DNA from: UMGS1696 sp964623635
GTDB lineage: Bacteria > Bacillota > Clostridia > Oscillospirales > CAG-272
Assembly: GCA_964623635.1 (NCBI GenBank)
Contig: CAZUUA010000005.1
Coordinates: 1-64,000, forward strand
Length of the DNA: 64,000 nt
Direction of reading: 5' to 3'
The notes beneath the pieces were generated by a model. The model was not told where the DNA came from and did no database searches. It worked only from the letters and a program-made list of their open reading frames with translations. This document shows, piece after piece, positions 35,027 to 43,876 of this stretch (positions within the stretch are counted from its first letter, which is position 1; the number at the start of each line of letters is the position of its first letter). The position numbers and the translations under genes were made by a program.

Positions 35027-37330
35027 TTATTCCTGTCCCATTTCTTCCGGGGCAATAGGTGCTTCCTCGACCGCTTCCATCGGCTTTTCGATTTTGAAAT
35101 CGCAGCTGGCGTTCCGGCAGACCAGCAGGTGGTTCTTGCCTTTTTTGCGCATGAGCATATTGCCGCACTGGGGACATTTTTCGTTTGTCGGCATATCCCA
35201 CGAGGAGAATGTACAGGTTGGATAATTTTCGCAGCCATAGAACATGGTGCGGTTCTTGCCGTATTTGGTCACGATCTCGCCGCCGCATTCGGGACACTTG
35301 ACGCCCAGGGTCTTGACCTTTTGCTTGGTGAACTTGCATTCTGGATACCGGGAGCAGGCATAGAAGCTGCCATAACGGCCGTTGCGCAGGATCATATCGG
35401 CACCGCACACCTCACACTTCATGGGTGCGATCTCCGGCTTTTTCTCCACCAGTGCATCCCCTTCTCTGGTCAGGGGTCTGGTATTCTTGCACGCCGGATA
35501 ATTGGGACAAGCGGCGAACTTGCCAAATCGACCGTTCTTCACCACCATACGGCTGCCGCAGTGCTCACAGATGATGTCGGTGACTTCGTCCGGCACGTCA
35601 AATTCTTCCTTGGACACATTTTCCATAGCGGCATCCAGCTCTTTCTTGAAGCCGCCGTAGAAGTCGTTCAACACGTCCAGCATGGTGTTTTGTCCGTTTT
35701 CGATCTCGTCCAGGCTGTCCTCCATATGAGCTGTGAACTTATAGTCCACAATGTCCGGGAACTGCTCGCACATGATCTTGGTGATGACCTCGCCAAGCTG
35801 TGTCGGCACTAAGCTCTTGCCTTCTCTCTTTACGTAGCCACGGGAGATGATCAGGGTGATGGTAGGCGTGTAGGTGCTGGGGCGACCGATGCCTTCGTCT
35901 TCCAAAAATTTGATCAGGGATGCTTCGGTGTAGCGTGCCGGCGGTTCGGTGAAATGCTGGCTGGGATCGATCTTTTTGGCCGTCAGCGCATCTCCTTCGG
36001 TGAACTGGGGCAGGCGTGCATTGGGTCCGTCTTCATCCACTTTTTTCTCGTCGGTGGATTCCTCGTACACCGCCATAAAGCCGGGGAACTTCACGGTGTG
36101 CCCGCTGGTACGATAGATGTACTTATCACACAGCAGATCGGTCTGCACGGTGGCAAGCTCCGCCGATTCCATTTGGCTGGCTGTAAACCGGTCCCAAATC
36201 AGCTTATACAGCCGATACTGGTCGGAGGACAAAAGCTTCTTGACGCTGGCCGGTTCCAATGTGGGGTCAGCCGGACGAATAGCTTCGTGGGCATCCTGGG
36301 CACCGGCTTTGGCTTTGTATATCCTCGGCTTGGCAGAATAGTACTCTTCGCCGTATTTTTCACAGATATAGTTCTTAGCGATCTCACGTGCTTCTTCGGA
36401 GATCCGCAGGGAGTCGGTACGCATATAGGTGATAAGCCCATGGGTGCCACCGAATTCGCTGCCCAGGTTCAAGCCTTCGTACAGCTCCTGCGCCACCTTC
36501 ATGGTACGCTGGGACTGGAAGTTCAGTTTCCGGGAGGCTTCCTGCTGCAAGGTAGAGGTGGTGAACGGAGGCGCCGGATTCTTCAGCTTTTTGCCATTGC
36601 GGATCTCCTGCACCAGAAAAGGCTTACCCATGCAGTCATCCACGACCCTTTGAGCCTCTGCGGCATTGTTAAGCTCCAGCTTTGCCTTGGTGTCCGCCAT
36701 ACCCCAGAAGTGGGTCTGGAAGGTCTTACCGTCACCGGTCTGCAGATCGGCGTCGATGTTCCAATATTCCTTAGGCACAAAGGCACGGATCTCGTTTTCC
36801 CGTTCCACAATGATACGGGTCGCCACAGACTGCACACGTCCTGCTGACAGGCCACTTTTCACCGTCTTCCACAAAAAGGGACTGAGCTTGTAGCCCACGA
36901 TACGGTCCAGTATCCGGCGTGCCTGCTGGGCGTTGACCATATCCATATCGATATCTCTGGGGGCTTTGATGGCATTTTTGACGGCAGTCTTGGTCACCTC
37001 GTTGAAGGTGATCCGGCGTGCTTTTTCCGGCGGAATGGCCAGAGCGGTCATCAGATGCCAGGAAATGGCTTCTCCTTCCCGGTCAGGGTCCGTTGCCAGG
37101 TAGATCCGGTCGGCCTTTTTGACTTCCTTCTTCAGCTCCCGGATCAGCTCGCCTTTGCCCCGGATATTGATATAATGCGCTTCGAAATTATTTTCCAGAT
37201 CGATCCCCAGTGTTGACTTAGGCAGGTCCCGCAAATGCCCCTTACAGGCCACCACCTTATACGTGGAGCCCAGGTAGCTGTTGGCTGTGCTTGCTTTTGT
37301 GGGAGATTCCATGATCACCAGATTGTACAT
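35027..37330 (-). CDS. topA: DNA topoisomerase I
   Basis: Type IA topoisomerase that relaxes negative supercoils. 767 residues. Toprim domain at the N-terminus (VIMESPTKAST, ATDPDREGEAISWHL); the active-site tyrosine lies in GLITYMRTDSLRIS. The C-terminus has four tetracysteine zinc ribbons (starting ICEHCG, KCEVCG, KCPECG and KCPQCG). The last three residues are GQE. 44 bp after dprA, the common Firmicutes order. Confidence 0.96.
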   Translation of the reverse strand: MYNLVIMESPTKASTANSYLGSTYKVVACKGHLRDLPKSTLGIDLENNFEAHYINIRGKGELIRELKKEVKKADRIYLATDPDREGEAISWHLMTALAIPPEKARRITFNEVTKTAVKNAIKAPRDIDMDMVNAQQARRILDRIVGYKLSPFLWKTVKSGLSAGRVQSVATRIIVERENEIRAFVPKEYWNIDADLQTGDGKTFQTHFWGMADTKAKLELNNAAEAQRVVDDCMGKPFLVQEIRNGKKLKNPAPPFTTSTLQQEASRKLNFQSQRTMKVAQELYEGLNLGSEFGGTHGLITYMRTDSLRISEEAREIAKNYICEKYGEEYYSAKPRIYKAKAGAQDAHEAIRPADPTLEPASVKKLLSSDQYRLYKLIWDRFTASQMESAELATVQTDLLCDKYIYRTSGHTVKFPGFMAVYEESTDEKKVDEDGPNARLPQFTEGDALTAKKIDPSQHFTEPPARYTEASLIKFLEDEGIGRPSTYTPTITLIISRGYVKREGKSLVPTQLGEVITKIMCEQFPDIVDYKFTAHMEDSLDEIENGQNTMLDVLNDFYGGFKKELDAAMENVSKEEFDVPDEVTDIICEHCGSRMVVKNGRFGKFAACPNYPACKNTRPLTREGDALVEKKPEIAPMKCEVCGADMILRNGRYGSFYACSRYPECKFTKQKVKTLGVKCPECGGEIVTKYGKNRTMFYGCENYPTCTFSSWDMPTNEKCPQCGNMLMRKKGKNHLLVCRNASCDFKIEKPMEAVEEAPIAPEEMGQE

Positions 37331-37374
37331 AGTTCTGCGCTTTCCTCATCTTTCTATCGTTTCCCTGCGGATAC

Positions 37375-39060
37375 TCAGCGGTTGTTGTACCCTTCGATCT
37401 CTGTGTCGTCCACCAACGTCACCGGCATATCGTCCGGATCGGTACGTAGGAAATAGCCGCCGCTACCTGCTTCGATGGCACCTGCCATTTCCAGCACGGT
37501 CATAGCAGCCAGCACTTCCCCGATGGAAAAACCGCCGGCTGCCACCAGCTCATCCGCTGTCACAGGGACGTTTGGCTTCATTCTATTATATACCCGCATT
37601 TCCTTTTCGGCAAGGGCTTTTGTGTCAATTTTTCGTTCGGGCTGCAGTTTTTCCGGCGTCGGCGTGAACTCTTTACTCTTTTTACCCTTTTTCCTGTCCT
37701 CTGCGCTCTCCGGCAGTCGGATCCCCAACTTGTCAAGGACGGAGCGCTTTTTCTTCTCACTTGTGAGAGGATCACTTGTGAGAGGATCACTTGTGAGAGA
37801 ATCACTTGTGAGAGGATCGCCGGTCGTCCTTGCCGTCTTTTCTCTTTCTCCCATAGGAGAACCTTCGGGACGGGATCTTGTCTTTTTCGATGCCGGTCTC
37901 TGTTCGATTTCCTGCACCGGCTCCTCGTGCAGCCAGCTCTCCACCTTGCCTTTGACATTTTCTGTGTCTGGCATAGTAGAAGGATCCGGCGGCAGATCCG
38001 GGTAGGGTGTGGTATAGCTGCGACCGCCGTAGGTACCTTCGCCCACAAAGTTGCGTGTATTACGCACCTGCACACCGCTTTGCCGCATAGTCTCCTGAGA
38101 CTGTCTTCCCACATCCAAGGTACGATAGGCACGGTGTGCTGCATGGGTAAACACGCTATTGGGGTAGATATACTCAAATTCGCTCAGTACATCCTCCGCT
38201 GTCAGCACGGGCAAGGCACCACTGCGGATCAGCTCGTTGGGTCCCTCTGACCCTTCCTGTCCCACTTGACCGGGTACGGCAAACACCTTCTTGCCTTGGT
38301 AGACCAGGTGCCGTGCTGTGATCAGGGAGCCACTGGTCGAGTTGCCCTCCACCACGATGCCACAGTCCGACAGGCCACTGATGATCCGGTTGCGTATGGG
38401 AAAATTGCGACCAGCCGGTCGAGTGCCGGGAATATATTCGGACACGATACAGCCACCGGCCGCCAGGATCCGTTGGTACACCTGGGTATGCTCTTTGGGA
38501 TAGATCACGTCCACGCCACTGCCCAGCACTGCGATGGTACTGCCACCGGCGTCCAGGGCACCCATCATCGCCATACTGTCCACGCCCAGTGCCATACCGC
38601 TGACCACCAATGCGCCGCCGGCTGCCAGACCATAGCCCAGCTTATACGCCATCTCCCTGCCGTAATCCGACATGGTTCGTGTGCCGACCACAGCCGTAGT
38701 GAGTCTGCCGTCGATCCAGGGGAATTTGCCTTTGCAGTACAGCAGGAGCGGTGCGTTGCTCAGGTCTCGAAGGGTCTGCGGATAGATCGCATCTGTGAGC
38801 CGGATCATATGGATATCCTTCCGGCGACAATCGGCCAGGATCTGTTTCGCTGCATCCGTGGAACGCTTTTGCAGCAGGTCCCCCACCTTTTCCTGTTCCC
38901 CTACCGAGAGAAAATCCCACGATGCCACGTCCTCCGGCTTTTGGCGATAGATCTCCTCCGGGGAACCAAAATGGGCAAGCAACGTTTTTCCTACGCTGCT
39001 TCCGGCGCCGCAATTGTCGGCCAGCCACACCCAATACAGCATATCTTCATTTCCATCCAT
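37375..39060 (-). CDS. dprA: DNA processing protein DprA with an expanded linker
   Basis: Loads RecA on incoming single-stranded DNA during transformation. 561 residues, against about 360 in most relatives. The order is an N-terminal SAM/HhH-like domain, the Rossmann core (AVVGTRTMSDYGREMA, SGMALGVDSMA, AVLGSGVDVIYP, GRNFPIRNRIISGLS, GSLITARHLV, VPGQV), then an about 200-residue charged low-complexity linker and the C-terminal winged helix (VTADELVAAGGFSIGEVLAAMTVLEMAGAI in outline). The linker includes PLTSD-type repeats coded by a 15-bp tandem repeat. Other competence genes are not in view. Confidence 0.92.
   Translation of the reverse strand: MDGNEDMLYWVWLADNCGAGSSVGKTLLAHFGSPEEIYRQKPEDVASWDFLSVGEQEKVGDLLQKRSTDAAKQILADCRRKDIHMIRLTDAIYPQTLRDLSNAPLLLYCKGKFPWIDGRLTTAVVGTRTMSDYGREMAYKLGYGLAAGGALVVSGMALGVDSMAMMGALDAGGSTIAVLGSGVDVIYPKEHTQVYQRILAAGGCIVSEYIPGTRPAGRNFPIRNRIISGLSDCGIVVEGNSTSGSLITARHLVYQGKKVFAVPGQVGQEGSEGPNELIRSGALPVLTAEDVLSEFEYIYPNSVFTHAAHRAYRTLDVGRQSQETMRQSGVQVRNTRNFVGEGTYGGRSYTTPYPDLPPDPSTMPDTENVKGKVESWLHEEPVQEIEQRPASKKTRSRPEGSPMGEREKTARTTGDPLTSDSLTSDPLTSDPLTSEKKKRSVLDKLGIRLPESAEDRKKGKKSKEFTPTPEKLQPERKIDTKALAEKEMRVYNRMKPNVPVTADELVAAGGFSIGEVLAAMTVLEMAGAIEAGSGGYFLRTDPDDMPVTLVDDTEIEGYNNR
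37757..37816. repeat. Four-copy 15-bp tandem repeat inside dprA
   Basis: Units TCACTTGTGAGAGGA at 37757, 37772, 37787 and 37802; the third differs by one base. On the coding strand each unit encodes five residues of the LTSDP/LTSDS series in frame. Each unit contains the palindrome TCACTTGTGA-like TCAC..GTGA. Confidence 0.95.
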
Positions 39061-39112
39061 AATTGCGTCCTACCTTTCGGAGCCTCCTGGTGGCAGACTG
39101 TTGTTCTCTGAT

Positions 39113-39961
39113 CTATATAGAAAAGCTTCGATAATATTCCCACAGCAAAAGCGATGCGGCGATCGATGCGTTCAGGCTTTCTGTCACGTCTTGCATGGGG
39201 ATCCGGATCACGCCGTCGCACCGGGCAATGACCGCCTCGGATACGCCATGGCCTTCGTTGCCAATGATGATGCAGTCGTTTTGCCGCAGCTCTGCCTGTC
39301 CTGCCGTAAAGCTGTTTTCGCCTAAAGCGGCCGCCAACACACGGTGCCCGTTTTTCTGCAGCTCCGCCACGGTCTCCACCAGGTCATCGATGATCACAAG
39401 GGGACAGCGGAACAATGCGCCCATAGCGGCACGAACGGTTTTGGGACCGGTGGGATCGGCACAGTGATGCAGGATCAGTCCATCCACACCAAAGGCAACA
39501 GCGGAACGGAGGATGGTGCCCAAATTGCCGGGGTCCTGGATCGTGTCCAAGAGAAAATACCGGCCGTCTTTTTGCCACTGCAGCTCGGCGCCCATCTGTT
39601 TTTTCCGTTTGAGAACGGTGATGATGCCCTGTGGTGCTTTTTCGGTAGACACCTTTTCGAAGACCTCGGCGGTGGTCAGCTTGATGGGGATCTGTTTTGC
39701 GTGCATGGCATGGGCACAGGCGACGATCCGTTCGTCGGTTCGACTTGTCGCAGTCAGACTGTCCACAGACACCAGCGCCATCACGATATCCACACCGGCT
39801 GCCAATGCTTCTTCCGCCAGCTTCACGCCTTCGGCTGTGTACAGGTCAAATGCGTCCCGATATTTTGCATCCTTTAGTTTAGCCAGCATACCCACCGTTG
39901 CGCCTGCACGAGAGGTCAACAGCTCGGCTTGCCAGACTTTCTGTGCTTCTTCTTTTGTCAT
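39113..39961 (-). CDS. SpoU/TrmH-family RNA 2'-O-methyltransferase
   Basis: SPOUT-fold methyltransferase acting on rRNA or tRNA ribose. 282 residues from ATG at 39961 with GTGGAGG upstream; the longer frame to 40078 crosses the rplT terminator. An N-terminal substrate-binding domain (about 1-105) precedes the catalytic domain with LDTIQDPGNLGTILRSA, IIIGNEGHGVS and PMQDVTESLNASIA. Close to RlmB/TsnR-type enzymes; the exact target nucleotide is not determined. 52 bp upstream of dprA and downstream of rplT, where such genes often lie. Confidence 0.9.
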   Translation of the reverse strand: MTKEEAQKVWQAELLTSRAGATVGMLAKLKDAKYRDAFDLYTAEGVKLAEEALAAGVDIVMALVSVDSLTATSRTDERIVACAHAMHAKQIPIKLTTAEVFEKVSTEKAPQGIITVLKRKKQMGAELQWQKDGRYFLLDTIQDPGNLGTILRSAVAFGVDGLILHHCADPTGPKTVRAAMGALFRCPLVIIDDLVETVAELQKNGHRVLAAALGENSFTAGQAELRQNDCIIIGNEGHGVSEAVIARCDGVIRIPMQDVTESLNASIAASLLLWEYYRSFSI

Positions 39962-40045
39962 CGTCGTCCTCCACATTCGATCTGCACGTAAACCATCTGT
40001 TATACCATTCCCATTTTGGCACATTTGACCAGATTGGTTCAAAGT

Positions 40046-40082
40046 ACAAGAAATGGGTGTCACAATCTGCTGCAACACCCAT
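40046..40082 (-). terminator. Terminator of infC-rpmI-rplT
   Basis: ATGGGTGT and ACACCCAT arms on the minus strand followed by TTCTTGT, 15 bases after the rplT stop. Confidence 0.75.
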
Positions 40083-40096
40083 AGGGAACTGTTCGA

Positions 40097-40450
40097 TTAC
40101 AGGGCAGCCTTTGCCTTTGCCACGATCTCAGCAAATGCTTCCTTATCGGAAACGGCGATCTCAGCAAGCATCTTTCTGTTCAGGGTGATACCAGCCTTCT
40201 TCAGACCGTTCATCAGCTGAGAATAGTTGATGCCGTTTACCTTAGCCTGGGCAGAGATACGAGTAATCCACAGAGCGCGGAACTCTCTCTTCTTCTGCTT
40301 ACGGCCGATGTAGGCATAGTTGCCACTCTTCATTACGGCCTGCTTAGCCATCTTGAAGTGCTTGCTCTTGGAACCCCAGTAGCCCTTGGCAGCCTTCAGA
40401 ACTTTATTTCTTCTCTTGCGCGTCATCATAGCGCCCTTAACTCTTGCCAT
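40097..40450 (-). CDS. rplT: 50S ribosomal protein L20
   Basis: 117 residues, early-assembly 50S protein that in Firmicutes also represses its own operon by binding the infC leader. Starts MARVKGAMMTRKRRNKVLK and contains RKQKKREFRALWITRI, both family-typical. Last gene of infC-rpmI-rplT. Confidence 0.97.
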   Translation of the reverse strand: MARVKGAMMTRKRRNKVLKAAKGYWGSKSKHFKMAKQAVMKSGNYAYIGRKQKKREFRALWITRISAQAKVNGINYSQLMNGLKKAGITLNRKMLAEIAVSDKEAFAEIVAKAKAAL

Positions 40451-40497
40451 CTCTATATATTCCTTTCTTTACTTCTGTCTTGTTCCGATCTTACGAA

Positions 40498-40695
40498 TCA
40501 GTCCTTGCCGATCAGTCTCTTCACGTTGGCGGTCATAGCGCCTGCCAGGATCTGGCTGCTGCGGAGATGTCTCTTTCTCTTGGCATCCTTCTGACCCAGG
40601 TTGTGACGGTGATCGGAGTGATATACCTTAACCTTACCGGTACCGGTAACAGCAAATCTCTTGGCAGAAGCCTTATGCGTCTTAATTTTTCCCAT
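40498..40695 (-). CDS. rpmI: 50S ribosomal protein L35
   Basis: 65 residues from ATG at 40695 (MGKIKTHKASAKRF), with GAAAGGAAA upstream; the open frame further upstream is unrelated sequence. Basic, with SDHRHNLGQKDAKRKRHLR. 119 bp after infC and 47 bp before rplT. Confidence 0.96.
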   Translation of the reverse strand: MGKIKTHKASAKRFAVTGTGKVKVYHSDHRHNLGQKDAKRKRHLRSSQILAGAMTANVKRLIGKD

Positions 40696-40814
40696 TTTTG
40701 TTATTTCCTTTCGATTTGGTATGCGATGTATGGCCGTTCGACAAAGCGGTATGCCACGCCGCGCAGCCTTTGGCAGGAGACGAACTGCACTGCCCATATA
40801 GGAAAGAGCGGAAA

Positions 40815-41348
40815 TTATTTCGACTCTTTTCCGGTGTTGGCGACGGGAGCCATAAACATGGTGAGCTGCTTGCCTTCCAGAACCGGCTTCTTGTCCACGG
40901 TACCCACTGCAGAACAAGCTTCGGCAAACTTATCCAGCATTTCCCGACCCAGCTCCTGGTGTGCGATCTCACGACCCTTGAACTTCAGCTTGACACGCAC
41001 CTTGTTGCCTTCGGAAAGGAACTTGATGGCGCGGCCGGCCTTGGTCTCGAAGTCGTGGGTGTCGATCCGGCAGGAAAGCTGAACTTCCTTGATCTCCACG
41101 ACCTGCTGTTTTTTCTTTGCTTCTTTTTCCTTTTTGTCCTGTTCGTAGCGGAATTTGCCGTAGTCCATAGCACGGCATACCGGCGGCGTAGCAGTAGGAG
41201 CGATGAGGACCAGATCCAGTCCCTTTTCGTAAGCATAGGTTTTGGCGTCGTTCAGGCTCATGATGCCCAGCTGGCCATTGTTTTCGTCCAGCATACGGAC
41301 TTCCTTTGCCCGGATGTCGTCGTTGATGTACAGTTCTTTTGCGCTAAT
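40815..41348 (-). CDS. infC: Translation initiation factor IF-3 (AUU start)
   Basis: Prevents subunit joining and proofreads start codons. 177 residues if read from ATT at 41348: ISAKELYINDDIRAKEVR precedes the first methionine (41294), matching the conserved IF-3 N-terminus. GGAGGTG lies seven bases before the ATT, and a TAG upstream in frame leaves no ATG, GTG or TTG that fits. AUU is the known infC start in many bacteria and lets IF-3 limit its own synthesis. The two-domain IF-3 fold is complete (PPVCRAMDYGKFRYEQ, then VRVKLKFKGREIAH). Confidence 0.96.
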   Translation of the reverse strand: MSAKELYINDDIRAKEVRMLDENNGQLGIMSLNDAKTYAYEKGLDLVLIAPTATPPVCRAMDYGKFRYEQDKKEKEAKKKQQVVEIKEVQLSCRIDTHDFETKAGRAIKFLSEGNKVRVKLKFKGREIAHQELGREMLDKFAEACSAVGTVDKKPVLEGKQLTMFMAPVANTGKESK

Positions 41349-41498
41349 AGTTACGCACCTCCATATTTTCTAAAAACAAAAACGTGCCGGAAGCTCATTC
41401 CCGCACGACACAACACGCCCACAAGAGGCTAATTGTATTGACCGGATGAGCTCTGTGGCTGTCCGGTGAGAACGGGAAGTTCTGCTTCTTTTTCATTC
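41349..41498 (-). ncRNA. infC-rpmI-rplT leader with terminator hairpin (probable L20 leader)
   Basis: About 150 transcribed bases before infC. Near its end CGTGCGGGAA and TTCCGGCACG form a stem followed by GTTTTTG (41374-41407), an intrinsic terminator upstream of the ribosome-binding site. In Firmicutes the L20 leader controls this operon by such a terminator; the L20-binding fold itself was not verified here. Confidence 0.7.
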
Positions 41499-41504
41499 CT
41501 GTAG

Positions 41505-41533
41505 ATTATACACCCAAACCGGCTTTTTGTCAA
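41505..41533 (-). promoter_or_regulatory. Promoter of infC-rpmI-rplT
   Basis: Minus-strand TTGACA (41528-41533) and TATAAT (41505-41510), 17-bp spacer. Confidence 0.88.
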
Positions 41534-41646
41534 TAGGTTTGGGGAAAGTTTTTTTGAAAAATTGCAAAAAATTCGTGGGGGCATTGGCGCCGGTGTGAAA
41601 GGAAGCAGCTTGCATAAATTTATGGTAGCAATTTTTTGGTAAGCCC

Positions 41647-41675
41647 TTGACAAGCCGGTATACGGGGATTATAAT
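41647..41675 (+). promoter_or_regulatory. Promoter of the LRR/dockerin gene
   Basis: TTGACA (41647-41652) and TATAAT (41670-41675), 17-bp spacer, 48 bases before the ATG. Confidence 0.85.
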
Positions 41676-41722
41676 ATAACAATGATACTTTGTTGCAATA
41701 AACTTTGAAGGAGGTAGATAAG

Positions 41723-43828
41723 ATGAGAAAAAGATGGGGTCTGGCGCTGGTGCTGGCCTTGGTTTGCGTGGTGCTGCTTTGCGTTGGGGTTTCGGCAGAG
41801 ACCGTAGCAGAAGGGGTCTGTGGTGACGACCTGACGTGGGTTTTGGATGACGCCGGGGTTTTGACTATAAGTGGGAGTGGGGAGATGGAGGATTATAAAA
41901 GTGGCTCTATCACTCCATGGTATTCGTACAGAAACGATATAACCACAGTGATTATAGAAGAAGGTGTGACCTCTATCGGGAACCATGCATTTGACAATTT
42001 CGATACCATCAATTGTTTCTACCCATTGTTAACTTCCGTGCAGCTGCCAGGCACGCTTGTTTCCATTGGGGAATATGCATTATATTGTTGTGTTGGCGTT
42101 ACTTCTATCACGCTTCCCGAGGGTCTTTCCGCCATCAAGCTATGTGCTTTTCAGAATTGCACCGGGCTTACCTCCCTTGTACTTCCAGAAGGTCTCACTT
42201 CTATCGGCAATGCTGCATTCAAAAATTGTAGTGCGCTGACGGAGATCACCCTGCAAGGCAATGCTTCTATTTCCACGAGTGCATTCGTTGATGCAGATCT
42301 ACAGACCGTTCACATTTCCAATGCGGTGACGACTGTATATAGCAGCATCTTTTCTCTTTCCACTGTTAGCGCATTTGATGTAGACGACATCGACGGGGTG
42401 GGATTTGTGTCCATCGATGGTGTATTGTATTCCCATGATGATTCTGCGGATGCATATACGTTAGTCCGATATCCTGCTGCCAAGAAAGATGGAGAGTATA
42501 CCATCGTGGACGGCACGACCGCCATTTCCACCGCTGCCATCAGCTACAATCCGTATTTGGATCGGCTCAATGTTGCAGACAGCGTAACAACCATAGGCAC
42601 TGACAATTTTGAGAATTGTAAAAATCTGTCTACCCTACGCTGGGGAGCCAATGTAACGTCAACGTATATTGCCGGTTGCAGCAATTCCCCGGTCACCACG
42701 GTTATCCTGCCAAAGGAGTTTGCCGTTCTGCCTAAGCCGTATGCTGTGACCGATTACAAAGTGATCAACGATACGGATGAGGGCTACCGAGATATCGATG
42801 GTGTGCTGTACTACTACGATGCCAAAGAGGACATACTCACCGTTTCCTGTTATCCGCAGGGACGGACGGATGCGTCCTACACGATCGCCGATGGGACGGA
42901 TGTCATTGGGGAGTATGCATTTTATAATATAAATAAGTATCTCACCAGCGTACAATTTCCCGATTCCGTCACCGAGATCGATTCCGATGGTTTCTACGGC
43001 TGTAGCAAGCTGACAAACGTAGATTTGAATGAAGGCCTGATCACCATTGGCAGCGGCGCATTTCGGTGTTGTACTGCGCTTGCGGAGATCCGGATCCCCC
43101 AAACCGTGACCACAATCAAGCGCAATGCCTTCCGAGATTGTACATCTCTTACGCAGGTCTCCTTCCCGCCGTCGATCACCAGTATTGGTCTGTATGCTTT
43201 CTACTGTTGTTCTGCATTGCGTGAAGCCTATTTCTATGGAGATGCACCTCACTGTGAAGTCTACGCCTTCTCCAACACCCACTCCACTTTCACGATCTAC
43301 TATATTGCCGGCAAATCCGGTTGGACTTCACCTACGTGGAATGGCTACAAAACTGCAACCTTTGTGCCGGCAGGCAACAGCCTGACGCTGACAGACAGCT
43401 CCACCTATGTTCTCTTCGACGAAACCATTACAAATGTTTCCATCGGTACCACGGTCTCTGCGTTTGTAAACCAATTTTCTAACGCAGGCATCACCGTGTC
43501 CACCCCCGCCGGTGTTTTCCTCTCCGATACCGATTTGGTGGGTACCGGCTGTGTGGTCTCTCTGACGGTGGACGGCGCTGTGGTGGATACGCTGACGATC
43601 GTTGTGACCGGCGACCTATCCGGCGATGGTCTGTCGGATCGAACGGATCTGGCACTGCTGCAACAATACTACTGTGGCTACAACGTGACCATCGACTACC
43701 CTGCTGCCGCTGACCTGAACGGGGACGGCAAAATGACCAGAGCCGATGCCATGGTGCTGGCTCGGTGGCTTGCCGGTTGGACAGACGCCATGACGCCGCC
43801 AAGCGATGATGTCGTTATCATCTGGTAA
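41723..43828 (+). CDS. Secreted BspA-type leucine-rich-repeat protein with C-terminal dockerin
   Basis: 701 residues from ATG at 41723 (AAGGAGG upstream). A signal peptide (RKR, hydrophobic core, cleavage near VSA-ET, about residue 25) is followed by the GVCGDDLTWVLDDAGVLTI opening typical of BspA-like surface proteins. LRR_5 repeats (TSIGNHAF, SIGEYALY, AIKLCAFQNC, EIDSDGFYGC, TIGSGAFRCC and others) span most of the protein, interrupted twice by an IDGVLY...YPxG...YTIxDGT module. The end (about 630-686) is a type I dockerin with two calcium loops, DLSGDGLSDRTD and DLNGDGKMTRAD. Role: probably binding at the cell surface or on a cohesin scaffold. Codon use is less biased than in neighbouring housekeeping genes. 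Confidence 0.92.
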   Translation: MRKRWGLALVLALVCVVLLCVGVSAETVAEGVCGDDLTWVLDDAGVLTISGSGEMEDYKSGSITPWYSYRNDITTVIIEEGVTSIGNHAFDNFDTINCFYPLLTSVQLPGTLVSIGEYALYCCVGVTSITLPEGLSAIKLCAFQNCTGLTSLVLPEGLTSIGNAAFKNCSALTEITLQGNASISTSAFVDADLQTVHISNAVTTVYSSIFSLSTVSAFDVDDIDGVGFVSIDGVLYSHDDSADAYTLVRYPAAKKDGEYTIVDGTTAISTAAISYNPYLDRLNVADSVTTIGTDNFENCKNLSTLRWGANVTSTYIAGCSNSPVTTVILPKEFAVLPKPYAVTDYKVINDTDEGYRDIDGVLYYYDAKEDILTVSCYPQGRTDASYTIADGTDVIGEYAFYNINKYLTSVQFPDSVTEIDSDGFYGCSKLTNVDLNEGLITIGSGAFRCCTALAEIRIPQTVTTIKRNAFRDCTSLTQVSFPPSITSIGLYAFYCCSALREAYFYGDAPHCEVYAFSNTHSTFTIYYIAGKSGWTSPTWNGYKTATFVPAGNSLTLTDSSTYVLFDETITNVSIGTTVSAFVNQFSNAGITVSTPAGVFLSDTDLVGTGCVVSLTVDGAVVDTLTIVVTGDLSGDGLSDRTDLALLQQYYCGYNVTIDYPAAADLNGDGKMTRADAMVLARWLAGWTDAMTPPSDDVVIIW

Positions 43829-43838
43829 CACATGAAAC

Positions 43839-43876
43839 AAGGCATACGGTGCAGCGATCGTATGCCTTATTTTTTT
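43839..43876 (+). terminator. Terminator between the LRR/dockerin gene and sigK
   Basis: AAGGCATACG and CGTATGCCTT arms with a 10-base loop, then ATTTTTTT. The convergent sigK stop codon lies inside the T-run, so both genes may share the hairpin. Confidence 0.85.

Noticed and set aside
37757..37816. Short regular repeats as a possible CRISPR array
   Set aside because: Units are contiguous without spacers and lie in frame within dprA.
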